64,000 bases of DNA from Liolophura sinensis (taxonomy: Eukaryota; Mollusca; Polyplacophora; Chitonida; Chitonidae): contig NC_088302.1 of the NCBI RefSeq assembly GCF_032854445.1, positions 23,945,788-24,009,787 of the forward strand, in the 5' to 3' direction. Below the pieces are notes generated by a model. That model worked only from the letters and a program-made list of their open reading frames with translations. It was not told where the DNA came from and did no database searches. Made by a program: the position numbers and the translations under genes. The stretch's first letter is position 1. Each line of letters begins with the position of its first letter. Positions 12,411 to 25,400 of this stretch are shown here, one piece after another.

Positions 12411-13884
12411 ATGTCCCTTGTTAAATTAGTTTCGGAACCACTATCTTACCCTCTCGCTCATATTATGAACCTATCCTTTCCTTCAGGACAAGTACCAAAC
12501 AGCTTAAAATCCGTTAAGGTAACTCCTGTGTATAAGTCAAATGATTCACACAACTTCGAAAATTATCGTCCCATTTCAATTCTGCGTTGCTTGGGCAAAA
12601 TCCTAGAGAAACTCTCTGCCACGATGATGTTCAAATTTCTGGACTGGAACAATGTACTGTCAGAGAATCAATATGGTTTCAGGGCCCATCATTCAACGAG
12701 TTTAGCAGCTGCTGCATTGTATGATAAATTAATCCAAGCCAAGGAAAGTAAAAAAAATTACGGTAGCAGTTTTTCTAGATCTATCAAGAGCGTTTGATAT
12801 AGTTAAACCTGATATTTTACTGTTTAAGTTATCACACTATGGCTTTAGAGATATATCTAATAATTGGTTTAATAGTTACCTCTGTGGCGGTTCCCAGAAA
12901 GTAACATGTAATGGTACACTCTCTGAAATAGAACCTATCTTGTTTGGAGTACCAACAAGGTTCGATATTAAGACCGAGCCTCTTTTTACTATATATTAAT
13001 GATATAGCTGATGCATCTAATCTGTTAGATCTTATCTTATTTGTTGATGATACTAGCGCCATTTATTCTGACACCGAAGCAAACGCTACTGTAGACATTA
13101 TGTCTCCTGCGATGGATAAGATATACACGTGGTTATGTAACAACCCTCTTTTCCCCAATCTGAGTAAAACTAAATGTATGCTTACTAAGCCTCAATCTAG
13201 GGGATTACACATTCCTTACCCTCATTATTAATTGTGAATATTGCTATAGAACGCGTGTCTAATTTTAAATTTCTCGGTATAATCTTTAGCGACAAGTTAA
13301 ATTGGAAAAGCCATATTCAGTACATCTGCGGGAAAATTTCCAGAAATATTGGTATCATCAACGACATTAAATTTTCTATCAATAAAAAGAGTCTGTATAT
13401 TTTGTACTCGATTTTCCTTGATGTATCTCCATACTTTACTTATGGCAATATCCTTTGGGGAAATACTTGTCCATCTCATCTTAATCCTTTGGTAATTCTT
13501 CAAAAAAAAAAAAAAAGAGCACTACGTACAATAACACTTTCCCATAGATTGGACCATACCACGCCTCTCTTTGCCGTGCTAAAGTTACTGACTTTACACC
13601 AAATCACCACCTTTTCCTGCCTACGGTTTGTTCACATCTATATATACCATTATGAAAACATTCCTAAAAGTTTCTCCATTTGTTTTCTGAGGCAATCAGA
13701 AGTTCACCAATACAATACACGTGGTCAGCAACTAAACTTGCATAAGCCTATATTTTGGTCCGCATGTTCTTATTATTCACTTAAAATAATTGGACCACGT
13801 GAATGGAATAAGTTGCCTCTATTACTCCAAACAAGAGAATCCTCTTCGTTATTAAAATCTCGTCTAAAGTCGTACTTAGTATAG
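12411..13884 (+). pseudogene. LINE reverse transcriptase and C-terminal region, broken
   Basis: Frame 12411-12797 has the RT fingers motifs NFENYRPISIL and ENQYGFRAHHSTSLA. After frameshifts, 12944-13231 has [18 protein letters not shown] and the catalytic FVDDT (a variant of F/YADDT). Then 13234-13884 has NFKFLGIIFSDKLNWKSHI and a C-terminal part with YNTRGQQ and GPREWNKLP, standard for Jockey/CR1-like ORF2 ends. An A-run at 13502-13515 codes for lysines and may be a slippage site. Confidence 0.9.
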
Positions 13885-14224
13885 GTATTATTCCCACGGT
13901 TATTCTCCCTCAGGTCGTCTCGGGTTAAACATATACATATTAGTTTATCATTATGTACTAATCTATGTACTTCATTCTCTTGTATATATTATGGTGTTAT
14001 CATGGCTTTAGTCTTTATATTTGTATAGGATATATCAGGCTCACCTGAGCCTTATTCCCGCCGACAATTTATACTGTCTATGACTATGTTTACTGCATGT
14101 GTTGGTGAATAAATATTGAATTGAGAAAACAAGAATGAATTTGTGGAATCGGCCACTGACCAATATCACGCACCCACCTGGATTAGATGTCTTGCATGCT
14201 GTGTAGGTTCATCGACCGAGCGCA

Positions 14225-15500
14225 CAGGCCAATTAGTCCTCACGCATATGTTGGTCCCCATGGTAATTGTTCTCCGTGTCAATTAATACTTACGCCTGTA
14301 TTGGTACCCATGCTTACTGGTCCCCACACCACTGAGTCCCCATGCTTACTGGTCCCCACACCACTGAGTCCCCAGGCTTATATTGGTCATCATGCTTACT
14401 GGTCCCCACACCACTGAGTCCCCAGGCTTGCATTCGTCCCCATGCTTACTGGTCCCCAGCCCACTGAGTCCCCAGGCTTGTATTCGTCCCCATGCTTACT
14501 GGTCCCCACACCACTGAGTCCCCAGGCTTGTATTCGTCCCCATGCTTACTGGTCCCCACACCACTGAGTCCCCAGGCTTGTATTCGTCCCCATGCTTACT
14601 GGTCCCCACACCACTGAGTCCCCAGGCTTGTATTCGTCCCCATGCTTACTGGTCCCCACACCACTGAGTCCCCAGGCTTGCATTCGTCCCCATGCTTACT
14701 GGTCCCCACACCACTGAGTCCCCAGGCTTGTATTCGTCCCCATGCTTACTGGTCCCTACACCACTGAGTCCCCAGGCTTGTATTCGTCCCCATGCTTACT
14801 GGTCCGCACACCACTGAGTCCCCAGGCTTGTATTCATCCCCATGCTTACTGGTCCCCACACCACTGAGTCCCCAGGCTTGTATTCGTCCCCTTCTTATTG
14901 GTCCCCACACCACTGAGTCCCCAGGCTTGTATTCGTCCCCATACTTACTGGTGCCCACACCACTGAGTCCCCAGGCTTGTATTCGTCCCCATGCTTACTG
15001 GTGCCCATGCTTATTGTTCTCCATGCCAACCAATCATCAGAGCCCAGTTTCACGAAGCTCTCCTAACGTTACAAGCTCGCAACTATCGCGGCGCCACAAT
15101 GCCTACATTACTGGTTGCCGTGGTGGTTTAGTGAACGTAACGTCACGGGTGCTTCGTGGGACCGGGCCCAAGCCTGTATTCGTCCCCATGCTTATTGGTT
15201 CCAACATGATTTAGTCCTAACGCTTGTACTGGCCCCCATGCTTATTGGTCTCCATGTCAGTTAGCCCTCATTGGGCCTGTATTGGTTCCCACATTAATTA
15301 GCTTTCACGCCCTTTGTTGGTCCCCAATCTTATTGGGCTTTACACCAAGTAATCCCCAGGTCTGTATTCGTCCCCATTCTTACTGGTCCCTACACCAAGC
15401 AATCCGCAGGCCTGTATTCGTCCCCATGCTTATTGGGCCCTACACCAAGTAATCCTCAGGCCTGTATTCGTCCCCATGCTTATTGGTCCCCTATGCCAAT
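14225..15500. repeat. 50-bp minisatellite with degenerate flanks
   Basis: A regular 50-bp unit (CCCAGGCTTGTATTCGTCCC, then CATGCTTACTGGTCCCCACA, then CCACTGAGTC) repeats with few changes from about 14331 to 15010. Diverged units extend on both sides, interrupted near 15040-15170 by non-repeat sequence. Open frames on both strands here (14187-14417, 14746-14958, 14792-15214) are repeat shadows. Confidence 0.95.
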
Positions 15501-15669
15501 TATTCTTCATGCGTGTTTCGATAAACTCATTTCTAACTGAAGTCAAAATTTAAAAAACCTCGTCACAACACATTTTGTTGATACATCATTTGGCATTTTC
15601 ACATATTTGTTCAAATATAACATGTGTAATGTGGTCAGAATGTTAATTTATAGAGCCCAAAAATAAGTT

Positions 15670-17004
15670 ATGTACATCACTAGATACCAATCCTCGCTGC
15701 GAAGTGGCTGTACTTGAGAGGTCATGTGTGATCAGATGTGAAGTGGCCTTTCCTGAAAGGTCATGTGTTCCCAGGTACCAATCATCAGAATATAAAGTGG
15801 TCGTATTTTAGCGCCTATATTTGTGACTAGATATCAATCATCAGACATACTCCTTACAGCGCATACGTCGCTGCCTTCCGCTTTACATCACTTCCACCAA
15901 ATACAAACAATCCGTCTCAGCCTTTGTCTCTAATAATATACGCATACATTCGCTTTATCTACAGTATGTACAGCATGCTTCTAACCAAAACCTAAACAAT
16001 TTTATTGATGAATGCTACTTAAATAGTTCCGCAGGAGGATACAGTTGACGAGGTTAAGCCTAAGCAAACCTACGTGCGTCTCGCAGGCTCCAAAGGTCAA
16101 GCTTATCTATTGGTGGCAGTGATGTAAAGCAAAAGCTGAAGAACAATGCATGCGCTGTAAGGAGTATGGTTATAACAATGCAAAGTGGCCGTATTCCAAC
16201 GAGTACGTTTGACCAGATTCCAATGATCAGAATGTAAAGTGACCGGATATACTTCGGCAGTTTATATGTGATCTAATACCAGTCATTACTTTGAAGTGAT
16301 CGTATTAGGCCGTTATATGTGATCTAATACCAATCATGACTTTGAAGCGGCTGTATTAGGCCGTTATATGTGATCTAATGCCACTCATTACTTTGAAGCG
16401 ACCGTATTAATCCGTTATATGTGATCTAATACCAATCATTACTTTGAAGCGACCGTATTAATCCGTTATATGTGATCTAATACCAATCATGACTTTGAAG
16501 TGGCTGTATTAGGCCGTTATATGTGATCCAATGCCACTCATTACTTTGAAGCGGCTGTATTAGGCCGTTATATGTGATCTAATACCAATCATTACTTTGA
16601 AGCGACCGTATTAATCCGTTATATGTGATCTAATACCAATCATTACTTTGAAGCGACCGTATTAATCCGTTATATGTGATCTAATACCAATCATGACTTT
16701 GAAGTGGCTGTATTAGGCCGTTATATGTGATCCAATGCCACTCATTACTTTGAAGTGGCTGTATTAGGCCGTTATATGTGATCTAATGCCACTCATTACT
16801 TTGAAGTGGCTGTATTAGGCCGTTATATGTGATCTAATGCCAATCATTACTTTGAAGCGACCGTATTAATCCGTTATATGTGATCTAATACCAATCATTA
16901 CTTTGAAGCGACCGTATTAATCCGTTATATGTGATCTAATACCAATCATTACTTTGAAGCGACCGTATTAATCCGTTATATGTGATCTAATACCAATCAT
17001 TACT
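15670..17004. repeat. 51-bp minisatellite
   Basis: From about 16245 to 17004 a 51-bp unit (GATCTAATACCAATCATTAC, TTTGAAGCGACCGTATTAAT, CCGTTATATGT) repeats about 15 times, alternating between two variants (GCGACCGTATTAATCC and GTGGCTGTATTAGGCC). Diverged units extend left to about 15670 on the far side of the inverted-repeat element, so that element interrupts the array. Confidence 0.92.
15846..16168. mobile_element. Inverted-repeat (MITE-like) element, 323 bp
   Basis: The left end begins CATACTCCTTACAGCGCAT and the right end is its exact reverse complement (16150-16168). A second inner block, GCTTTACATCACTTCCACCA at 15880-15899, is matched by the reverse complement of 16121-16140 with one or two changes. 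The core is non-coding. It sits between diverged and regular units of the 51-bp minisatellite. No target-site duplication is obvious. Confidence 0.7.
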
Positions 17005-17827
17005 TTTTTTTTTTGGTTTATATTATTTTTTTATATAATTTGCTATATATAATGTGTTTAAATACAGAGAAAGGATATATGTAATCAATTTGTCTAAACA
17101 TGGCAGTCTGTACAGCTCTTGCATATGTACACCCGACTGCCGACTTCATAACTCAAATTATTCCAGCCAGACTATCCGGACAATTGGGAACAGCAGGGAA
17201 ATTTAAGCTGCTTCCTGTGATTGATTGGTGTATCGCATTTTGCTCAGCGCAGAACTCTTTCTGCGAGATAAGCATTCATCTGATTACCAAACCAAACAGA
17301 TGGCACAGAACTTTCGTCAGAGTACACTGGCTCGGTTTTGATAAAGCATTCTGACGTCATTCTGTCAGCGTATTACACAATGTTGGAGGGTGGGGGGAGA
17401 TATAAGTTGATGTGTATCGAAACAATTTTCTTTCTAAAAATGGGACACCTTTAATTCCCGCGTCAGGGCGACTCGCGTTTCCATGCCTAATTTTCTTGCG
17501 ATATATGAGAACTACGTTATCAGTTTGCCAACAAAACGTCATCGCCTATGGGCAGAATGAACAATGGAATATAGCTTTGGTCCCACTTACTTTATTCGGG
17601 TTCCACATGATATCCTTCTTCCAAGAAAACGCTGGATTCAGTCCTCAAAAGTTCTTCCACCTCCGCAGTTCACGCACTTATATAATTTAATTCATTGCTG
17701 CTTCTCAAATAGTCTTTATTCATAGTTTTGCAGGGATAACATAGCCTCTGTGAGCACACCTTTTGGTCACGTGACTAGAGTACTTTAGGCGAAAAAAGGT
17801 GAATTTAGCTTAGGTCAGATAGGCATT
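17005..17827. other. Intergenic, no supported feature
   Basis: A T-run ends the minisatellite. Two overlapping short frames (17100-17354 and 17412-17690) show no recognisable motif and no splice or promoter context. Confidence 0.5.
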
Positions 17828-17994
17828 GATTTATTTATTTGATTGGTGTTTTACGCCGTACTCATGAATATTTCACTTATACGACGGCGGCCAGCATTAT
17901 GGTGGGTGGAAACCGGGCACAGCCCGGGGGAAACCCACGACCATCCGCAGGTTGCTGGCAGACCTTCCCACTTAAGGCCGGAGAGGAAGCCAGC
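17828..17994 (-). mobile_element. SINE type A, 5'-truncated, minus orientation
   Basis: It carries the family's tail signature ATTGGTGTTTTACGCCGTACT, then the body ACGACGGCGGCCAGCATTAT, AACCGGGCACAGCCCGGGGG and CGGAGAGGAAGCCAGC. The tRNA-like head is missing. The same body recurs at many places in this window. Confidence 0.85.
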
Positions 17995-18937
17995 GATAGG
18001 CATTGAAGACGATTTTAGCATAAGAGATAAAAAATATAGATAAGAAATTCTTTCTGGAAAAGTTGCAGAACGTATGCATCTTTCAGATGTGATAGTTTCA
18101 AGGTGATGTGGTACTTTAAACTACAGCAAAGATCAGTCAAATCAGCATTTTACCCATTTAGCTCCATGTTTTTGATCACCTCCCGCTCGTTGTGGGGAAC
18201 CGAGGATCTCGAAACCATGAATACTATACCCAACTTTTTCTTTCAGCGGCTTATCTCATCATACTTTACTCGATCACCCGCTAAATATAGTGCAATTCTC
18301 TCTTAAAATAGCTGTTTGATTCAGTTATCAGAGTGCCAATCAAATAACAGAGAGACAGTCTGTACACACAATATTGTTGGACGGATTACGTCGTTTGATC
18401 CTTTTTAAAACTCAAGCAACACCACTGATTCCACGTAAGAGCCAGAAATGTCAACATTTAAATAGCGAAATGAAACTAAGCTTTTCGGAAAGCTGCTCAG
18501 ACTAATACAGCGGTATTTAAAAATGCGCTTTTATGTGTGACTAGTATAAGTGGAAAGTAACTGTACTTTGCATTGTCTGATTGACTCCAATGCAAGACAA
18601 CAACAGCCAATCAACTAGTTCGCCCGAAATGCTATGTACTATACTATGTTCCTACTAGTCAGCCGTATTAACTTGTGAGTGGGTTTCCAGACGCAGTTGA
18701 GTCTTATCGAAAGTTTAGTCAGGGATATCACTGCCATCTGGGTAAGCATTCTGCGTACAACGACGGGTTTGTAGTTGAGTGTTATTGGTAGACGCAGATT
18801 TTAAAGATTCATTTAAAGAATTCCCCAAATAGGTTACCATATAATAATTATACACCTTGTGCTATTTGTACCGCAATCTGAAACACTAGCCGCATTTGCC
18901 TACCCGCCCTTCCATCGGAAGAAGTTGATGATCCATA

Positions 18938-19198
18938 ATTTCACTGTTGCATCTCGGTTTGTAGGACCATCTGGAACGCTAAAGCTGGTTTTATTTATTT
19001 ATCAACTTATTTGATTTATGTTTTACGCCGTACTCAAGAATATTTCACTTATACAATGGCAGCCATTGTGGTGGGAGGAAACCGGGCTAAGACTGGGGGA
19101 AACCCATAACCAGCCACATTGGTGAGAGGCTCCCCCTCCACCCTCGCATCTGTAGTTTCACTGTTGCATCTCAGTTTGTAGGACCACCTGGAACGCTA
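18938..19198 (-). mobile_element. SINE type A fragment flanked by ~44-bp direct repeats
   Basis: The SINE portion is 18988-19130 (tail TTATGTTTTACGCCGTACTC, body, and a piece of head CACATTGGTGAGAGGCTCC, with internal loss). On both sides lies TTTCACTGTTGCATCTC(G/A)GTTTGTAGGACCA(T/C)CTGGAACGCTA-type sequence (about 18939-18981 and 19155-19197) with two differences. The repeats are longer than a normal target-site duplication. Confidence 0.7.
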
Positions 19199-19389
19199 GC
19201 AGCATATATTTACCTGTCGCTTTGTTCAACCGCATCTGTTTAAGATCTGTTTGCGTCTTACACTCGATTCCAATGCGCAATAAATCATTATGAGTATAGG
19301 TAATGAAGCTTTACAGTCATGGGCATGTAAACAGTTCAATAATTGCTTAAATCTGTAGATAGATTTCCTCCGGAATTGACATTGTCTAC

Positions 19390-19525
19390 CTTTTTTTTAT
19401 TTATTTATCTGCATGGTGATTTACATTTATATTTCATTTATACGACGGCGGCAAACATAAAGGTGGTCGGAAACCGCGCAGAGCCCGGGGGAAACCCATA
19501 ACCATCCGCAGGTTTCTGCAAGACG
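19390..19525 (-). mobile_element. SINE type A, diverged, 5'-truncated
   Basis: Tail TTTATTTATTTATCTG, body TATACGACGGCGGCAAACAT and AGCCCGGGGGAAACCCATAA, then CATCCGCAGGTTTCTG. It lacks the head. Confidence 0.75.
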
Positions 19526-20079
19526 TATTTGTCTAGGTTATATAACGCTATAAGACGACATGATTTAGGAGGCAATTTGTGGGAAATGCTTTGGATTTGT
19601 GGAAGTTGGTTCATATTCGATTAACTTGTGTATAAGTGTACATAAACTAAGCGTGACATTCATATAGATGTGTATATGTATGCATGTCCTTCATACACAC
19701 TGATGTGTACGGAAAACAGTTCAAGGTCCAGGCTTAATACCAATCAAGATCGACCTTTACGAACACCGATAATAAAGGTCAGGGTCATTCATAGGTAAGC
19801 CCGGTTGTGTAACACGTAAAAAGTCTTACTCCACCTATTAGTCAATCAGTCGGTCACTAAATCAATCAATCGATCAGTTCACACGATTTTATACGCATAT
19901 AATCATATCACAGTGTTGACTAATATATCGTGTGCTGCAGCAATTCACATCAGGATCAAATTCCCGCCGATATATTGATTAGTAGCCCTAATTTACTGTA
20001 AGAGTGATTCCTGTAAATGATAAAGGTTATTACACATTCATAGATAGGTCAACATAACCTATAGCTCAAATTTCCTGAG

Positions 20080-20304
20080 AGGCCCCCGTGGCCTAATGTG
20101 TGTTATTGGTTAGTGTTCTAGCGCTGCACATTGAACAAGAAGCCTTTCACCAATGCGATCGCTGTGAGTTCCTCCCCCGTCGTACATTGGTCTGGCAAAA
20201 ATCTGCGGATGGTCGTGGGTTTCTCCCGGTTTCCTTCCACCATAATGCTGGCTACCGTGGCATAAGTGAAATGTTCTTGAAAACGGCATAAAACTCCAAT
20301 CAAA

Positions 20305-20335
<31 letters not shown>

Positions 20336-20338
20336 ATA
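20080..20338 (+). mobile_element. SINE type A, nearly full length, plus orientation
   Basis: The tRNA-like head starts AGGCCCCCGTGGCCTAATGT (A-box region) and contains the B-box-like GCTGTGAGTTCCTCC. The body ATCTGCGGATGGTCGTGGGT and ACCATAATGCTGGCTACCG runs to the tail CATAAAACTCCAATC followed by an (AAAT)n run. This copy shows the complete family layout. Confidence 0.85.
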
Positions 20339-23300
20339 GGCCTATACCAAATCTCAAAGGCATGTGTGGTTATAACACTATTGGTTGTCCTAATTTCAGT
20401 TCTCAGCAAAAATACGCAAGCAAGGAAAGGATCCAGTTGGTTGAAGTTTTCTTAAATTCTAAATTCAAATAAATATGCGCTTGCACGAATTATTATGTTT
20501 AGGGCGTACTCTACTGATAGTACTGCAAAATGAACATCTCATTTTGATTTATCTGGCATATAGAGAGGCAGCGGAAGTAGGGTGGGGTGGAAGTGGATGA
20601 ATAATTAACGATTTCAGAGAGGATCGGCATTACCCCCCCCCCCCCCCCCCCTCGCGATTCAACGACCCCTACTATATTACTTGCGCTTAATGTTAATTCT
20701 ACTTCTGGTGGGCGAGAAACAGCCTGTACAGCCCGAGGACTCTATTCTGACTTACGGTTTATGTGTCAATTTTCATAAATTTCTCTAATTATTTCGCTTT
20801 AAGCATGTATTTTATTTCCTCGGGTGATAATGACATGCAGGTCTGCATAGGATGTACTTCTCGGTTTAATACGCCTCAAAAATGCCTTGAAAGCAAAGTT
20901 CTTGAACAACTGAGTGTTCGGTGACTGCGATGTAACATGTTTAATTGACAGACATGCGTGGTCAGTTATCACACATCGATCTTCCGCCTACAATGCTCCC
21001 GTGGCATCGATTTGTCATCCCCAGTTAAGTGCTTGCATTTCGCATTGTCCATCAGCTTCTATTGTTCGGGTAAGTCCATTCAACCTGCCGATCGAGTGTC
21101 ACTGGAAACTTGACTCCCCACGTAGTCAATGGTGCCAGTGGTTCTCTTTTGGCTGTATTACAACGAACTAACCTACGCAATAAAATAATGCTGTGGCAAA
21201 TTACCGCGACATAATTGCGAAAACTGCCACAGCGTATATAAAGCAGTTACACGGCAAGCAAATTTAAATTTCTGACGCCATTCAGAGATTGTTTATCCAG
21301 ATAAACAAGCCGACGAGTCGCGTCCAGAAATAATTCGCAGCTCTCCAGTTTCTGTCCGGACTGATAGCCGAAAGCGACACGATCGATTTTTTTGTCACTA
21401 AGAATAGGGCAGCAGAAATAGAAATAATCGCCTCTCGGTCTCTTGCGTCGCTGACCTTCGCCTACGTCATCAGGCGCGTCACGGATCACGTGAGCGTCAT
21501 CATGGGTACGTCAGGTGACCTCGACTTACATTTGCAATGCGTTTAAATGTGACATCATACAGGCTTGATCTCTCAGAAACTGTTATTAATAGCATCGCTA
21601 CAGGGATGGTTCTGTCCGATTTTATACTCTTGAAACCCACCACCCCCGAGCTACCATACACTGTCGTAAATGAGAAAGTTCTTGGAATCTGACGTGAACG
21701 AACATATGAAAAAGATCTTAAATCGTTCTAATTTTAGATAGACCGGAGTCGATTTCGCTTAATTCAGTCGCAAGTAGTAGGCCTACCTAGGCTATAAACA
21801 GTTGTACCGTGTCTGTATGTGGTACTTTGGTCGTAATTCACATATGGTAGCGTATAACCTGCTTTTATTGATACATTAGAACATTTGGTCTTTAGACATC
21901 CTTATAATTTTAGACCGTGAGTGTTGGGGCTATGATTCAATTAACCTGCCTGGGGCCGATTCCGCGAACCATTTTGGTTTAAGTTTCAACATTTGATATA
22001 TTACTGAAACCATAGCCTACCTTAATATCACCTGGAAAGGTTAATATTAGAAACACCTGTCGTATATGGTTTGCCATGCTAATATGCGAATTTTAAACTT
22101 ATATATAGGGACATGGCCTTCACGTAAGGTCCTCTGTACAGGCTTATTGCCTGGAGTTTGAATTGTTTAATTCTGCCTGTTCCTTTTTTTGCAATTAAAT
22201 TATCATGATTAAATCGTGTAGGTCTAATAGTTTAGAAATATCTCATGGCTTTATAGATTGTCAGTAGACTGTGGCATGGGTAGGACGTAAAGCATGTTAG
22301 GCGTCCTGGACATGGCATTGTAGTGAGGCAATACAATTACAATAGATGTAATCTAATATATTGGATATAAATAACAGATAACTATAATGGTTAAAAAGAC
22401 AAAGTAAAACTCCAAACAATTCTTCCGTTAGTGCTAATGATTGTTGCATCGTGTGATCATCAGCACTGGACATTTGTCTTTGGTAGAAGGCCGGTATAGT
22501 ATTGACGGGCTGTGGACGCTTAGATATTGATTTTATATCTATATTATTATCTTCAAATCTTATTTATATAGTATTGTTCTTGAATGCGACAAATTCTTGT
22601 TTATCGCCCACATTCGTCTCCACAAGAAAATAGATGAGTGAAATCCAAAAAGGAATGCTGAAATAATGATCAATAGTTCGTCTCCATGAATCAAGGAAAT
22701 CAAGAAACTCGCAGGGGATCGCTCTTTAGCACCAATTCACTTAGCTTATAAATGTGACAATTTCAAGCAATTCCATGTTATTCTATGACTTAGGCCGAGG
22801 TAGATGAAAAAATCACTTTCTTCACATGATTCCACGAAGCTAAAGTACATGTATGGAGTGCGGTGATTTATAAGACCACGCATGAAAACACATGCATGTT
22901 GCTATGGCAAACGTAATTACAACCCATAAGAGACGTCACATCATAACTGCCAAGCAGGCATGAACACGTCTTAAGTGGGCATCGTAGTAACTCTAAATGC
23001 ACAAATAAAAATCTTTTCAACTTACATATGGACAGTGCATATATCTTATTTCTCACAGTCCAAAAACGTGCATATCAAGAATGCATTTTCTGAGAATACC
23101 TAAAGTTTAGCTTTGTGTATAGACCGATCCACCACATTAAAGTCATCTACAAGCATCGCTAAAACCCGAGGATTTTAAAATTATGACGGTGCAATGGTAT
23201 TCTCCTCCGTCGGGAAGGAAAGGACAGTTTGAGAGTGACGGGGCGTCCCTCCGTACGTATACATACATACGTGCACCAGTATACTTTCGTTCCACTCTGA

Positions 23301-24339
23301 GTATTCGTTTGCGTACGATCAGTAGGCACATGTACAATCACTTCCCACTATTACATGCAGTAAGCAAGCGAAGGCTATGGAACTTACATACTTTGCAGTG
23401 GGCACTTTCAACATGTGCACAGTATATATCTTCATTTTCTTACGCCTGCCCACAAATATGTATATATATATGCTCTCCATCCCCAGAGAAGGTCCCGTTA
23501 ACAGCCTATCTGAATCCCTTGGAAGCTTATTAATGCGAGATTCAAATTATAACATCCGAAAACCTACGCTCAATTAGTTTTTTTATTTGCGAAGATAACA
23601 TTGTTAACCTGGCTGAAGCCATGCAGAATTCACAATTAATGGTCCATTTTGTTATTTCGGCTATTGTTCAGTGATAGCGCATGATGAACGGTTATTTCCT
23701 CGTCCGATCTCCTAGTTTTTCATACAGCCGCGCCGCGGGCTACTCTATAATGGCTATTGTTTTTTGTGGTTGATTTTCCTCTATTGTACATTTGTCTCTC
23801 AATTAATCACATCGTTGAATAGCGTCGGACTTCAAGTTAAGACTATTAAGTAGTTTTACACTTTTAAACCCGTGGATTTCGTGACTGAATGACTAGCAGT
23901 ATAGAAATTCCCAGGCTTTATTATTTCACTCTGTTGTACACGTTATGTATTCTAAACATTCTTCCCGTTTTAGTGATATATAATCTTGACAAAGACCTGC
24001 CACATTGTCACTGGCGCATAGTTATATTATACTCCTGAAATCCTTTAATAACACGAGAGGCGTTATTATTATACGCTATACATAGTCCCCAACCATAGGT
24101 CAGTGAACCCGTTCGAGAAAAACCGCAGCTGTTGTTAATACGCAAAACCCTGGAGAGCTTTATGAGCTAAAGGTTTAATCAACTGGTTCGTCCGACAGCT
24201 CCATTAAAATCAACACTATAGATTTGTTGTTTCATTGTAAAAACGTAATCCCGGATAGATTATGTTCGTCGCTGATGTTAAAAGTGGAGAATCGAGCCAC
24301 AGAGATGTGTCTTATCACAATCAAATGACAGAATGGTTA
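20339..24339. other. Intergenic; G/C run and CpG-rich patch only
   Basis: Contains a C run at 20633-20652 and a CpG-rich patch at about 21240-21540 with an 80-residue minus-strand frame (21247-21489) that I do not recognise. Frames at 23143-23577 overlap on both strands and look like chance. No splice-paired exons were found. Confidence 0.4.
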
Positions 24340-25400
24340 TCTGGCCAGTGTTAACCGCGTCCCTAGATTTGAGCACATTTGGTATGGCAGCCAAAAGCGT
24401 CGTTTTTGGATGACCGATTGGAGCACAATCGCTATATATGCCAGCCAGTGTTAACGTCGTTAATCGCTATATATGCCAGCCATTGTTAACCGCGTTCCTA
24501 GATGACCGATTGGAGCGCAATGGCTATGCCAGCTATTGTTAACTGCGTTCCTAGATGACCGATTGGAGCACAATATGTATGCCAGCCATTGTTAACCGCG
24601 TTCCTAGATGACCGATTGAAGTGCAATCACTATGCCAGCCAGTGTTAACCGCGCTTTTAGATGCCCGATTGGAGTTAAGCTGCTGTGTCAGCGAATGTTA
24701 ATCCCGTTCCTAGATTCTCGATTGGAGCACAGGTAGTATGCTAGCCAATGTTAACCGTGTTTCTAGATGTCTAACTAGAGCACAGCTACTATGCCAACTA
24801 ATGTTACTTAACCGCGTTCCTAAATGCCCGATTATAGTACAGGCGAGCCAATGTCAATCGCGTTGCTACATGCCATATTGAAGTACAGGCGAGCCAAAGT
24901 GAACCGCGTTCTTAGATGCCCGATTGAAGTACATGCCCGAAAAGCCATTGGTGGGTGGTGGGGGGGGGGGGGGGGGGAGCGGGGGAGGGGTTCAGGGTAA
25001 GTCATCATAAGTGGACCTTCTGCAAAACGACCTATTTTTCCATTACAAGTCTGATGCAGCGGCTATGCCAGCCAGTATTAACCATATTCATTTCCAAGGA
25101 ACCCGGTAAGCTATTTCAAGGCATAGGTTCATGTATCCTCTAGGAACGGCAACGCATAAGACACAGCTGCTACACCAGCCGATGTTAACCGTGCGCCTAA
25201 ATGCTCTATTGTTTAAGCTTTATTGTTCATCAGAGTGACAGTATCGTATTTGAACCTTGTACGTGAGAACCTAGTTTTCCTCTGCATATTGCACAGTTGC
25301 TATGTCAACCAATTTTAACCGCGTCCCTAGATGCCCAGTAACGTAGTGGATGTTATGTCTGCTTTGTCAGTGACTGTTAACCACGCGTTTAGATGTCTTA
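24340..25400. repeat. ~53-bp degenerate minisatellite
   Basis: The unit is approximately CTAGATGACCGATTGGAGCA, CAATNGCTATGCCAGCCA, TTGTTAACCGCGTTC. It is best preserved at 24440-24700 (for example, starts at 24551 and 24604) and decays rightwards to about 25400. A G-run of more than 20 bases lies inside it at 24958-24978. Confidence 0.85.

Larger units (their letters stand above)
11500..14129 (+). mobile_element. 5'-truncated, decayed non-LTR retrotransposon (Jockey/CR1-like group)
   Basis: The order endonuclease C-terminus, reverse transcriptase, LINE C-terminal region and short 3' UTR with AATAAA (14109-14114) is preserved over about 2.6 kb on the + strand. Reading frames are broken by several frameshifts and stops, so the copy is dead. 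The 5' end, including any ORF1 and most of the endonuclease, is missing, as is usual for incomplete target-primed reverse transcription. The clade (CR1, L2, Daphne or Crack type) cannot be settled by eye. Confidence 0.9.

Noticed and set aside
13297-13503. Minus-strand frame inside the LINE
   Set aside because: Antisense shadow of the reverse-transcriptase C-terminal region.
14187-15214. Open frames of 76-140 residues on both strands
   Set aside because: They are repeat shadows of the 50-bp minisatellite; open frames recur on both strands.
14225-17004. Regularly spaced repeats as a CRISPR array
   Set aside because: Whole units repeat without unique spacers, and the DNA is eukaryotic; these are minisatellites.
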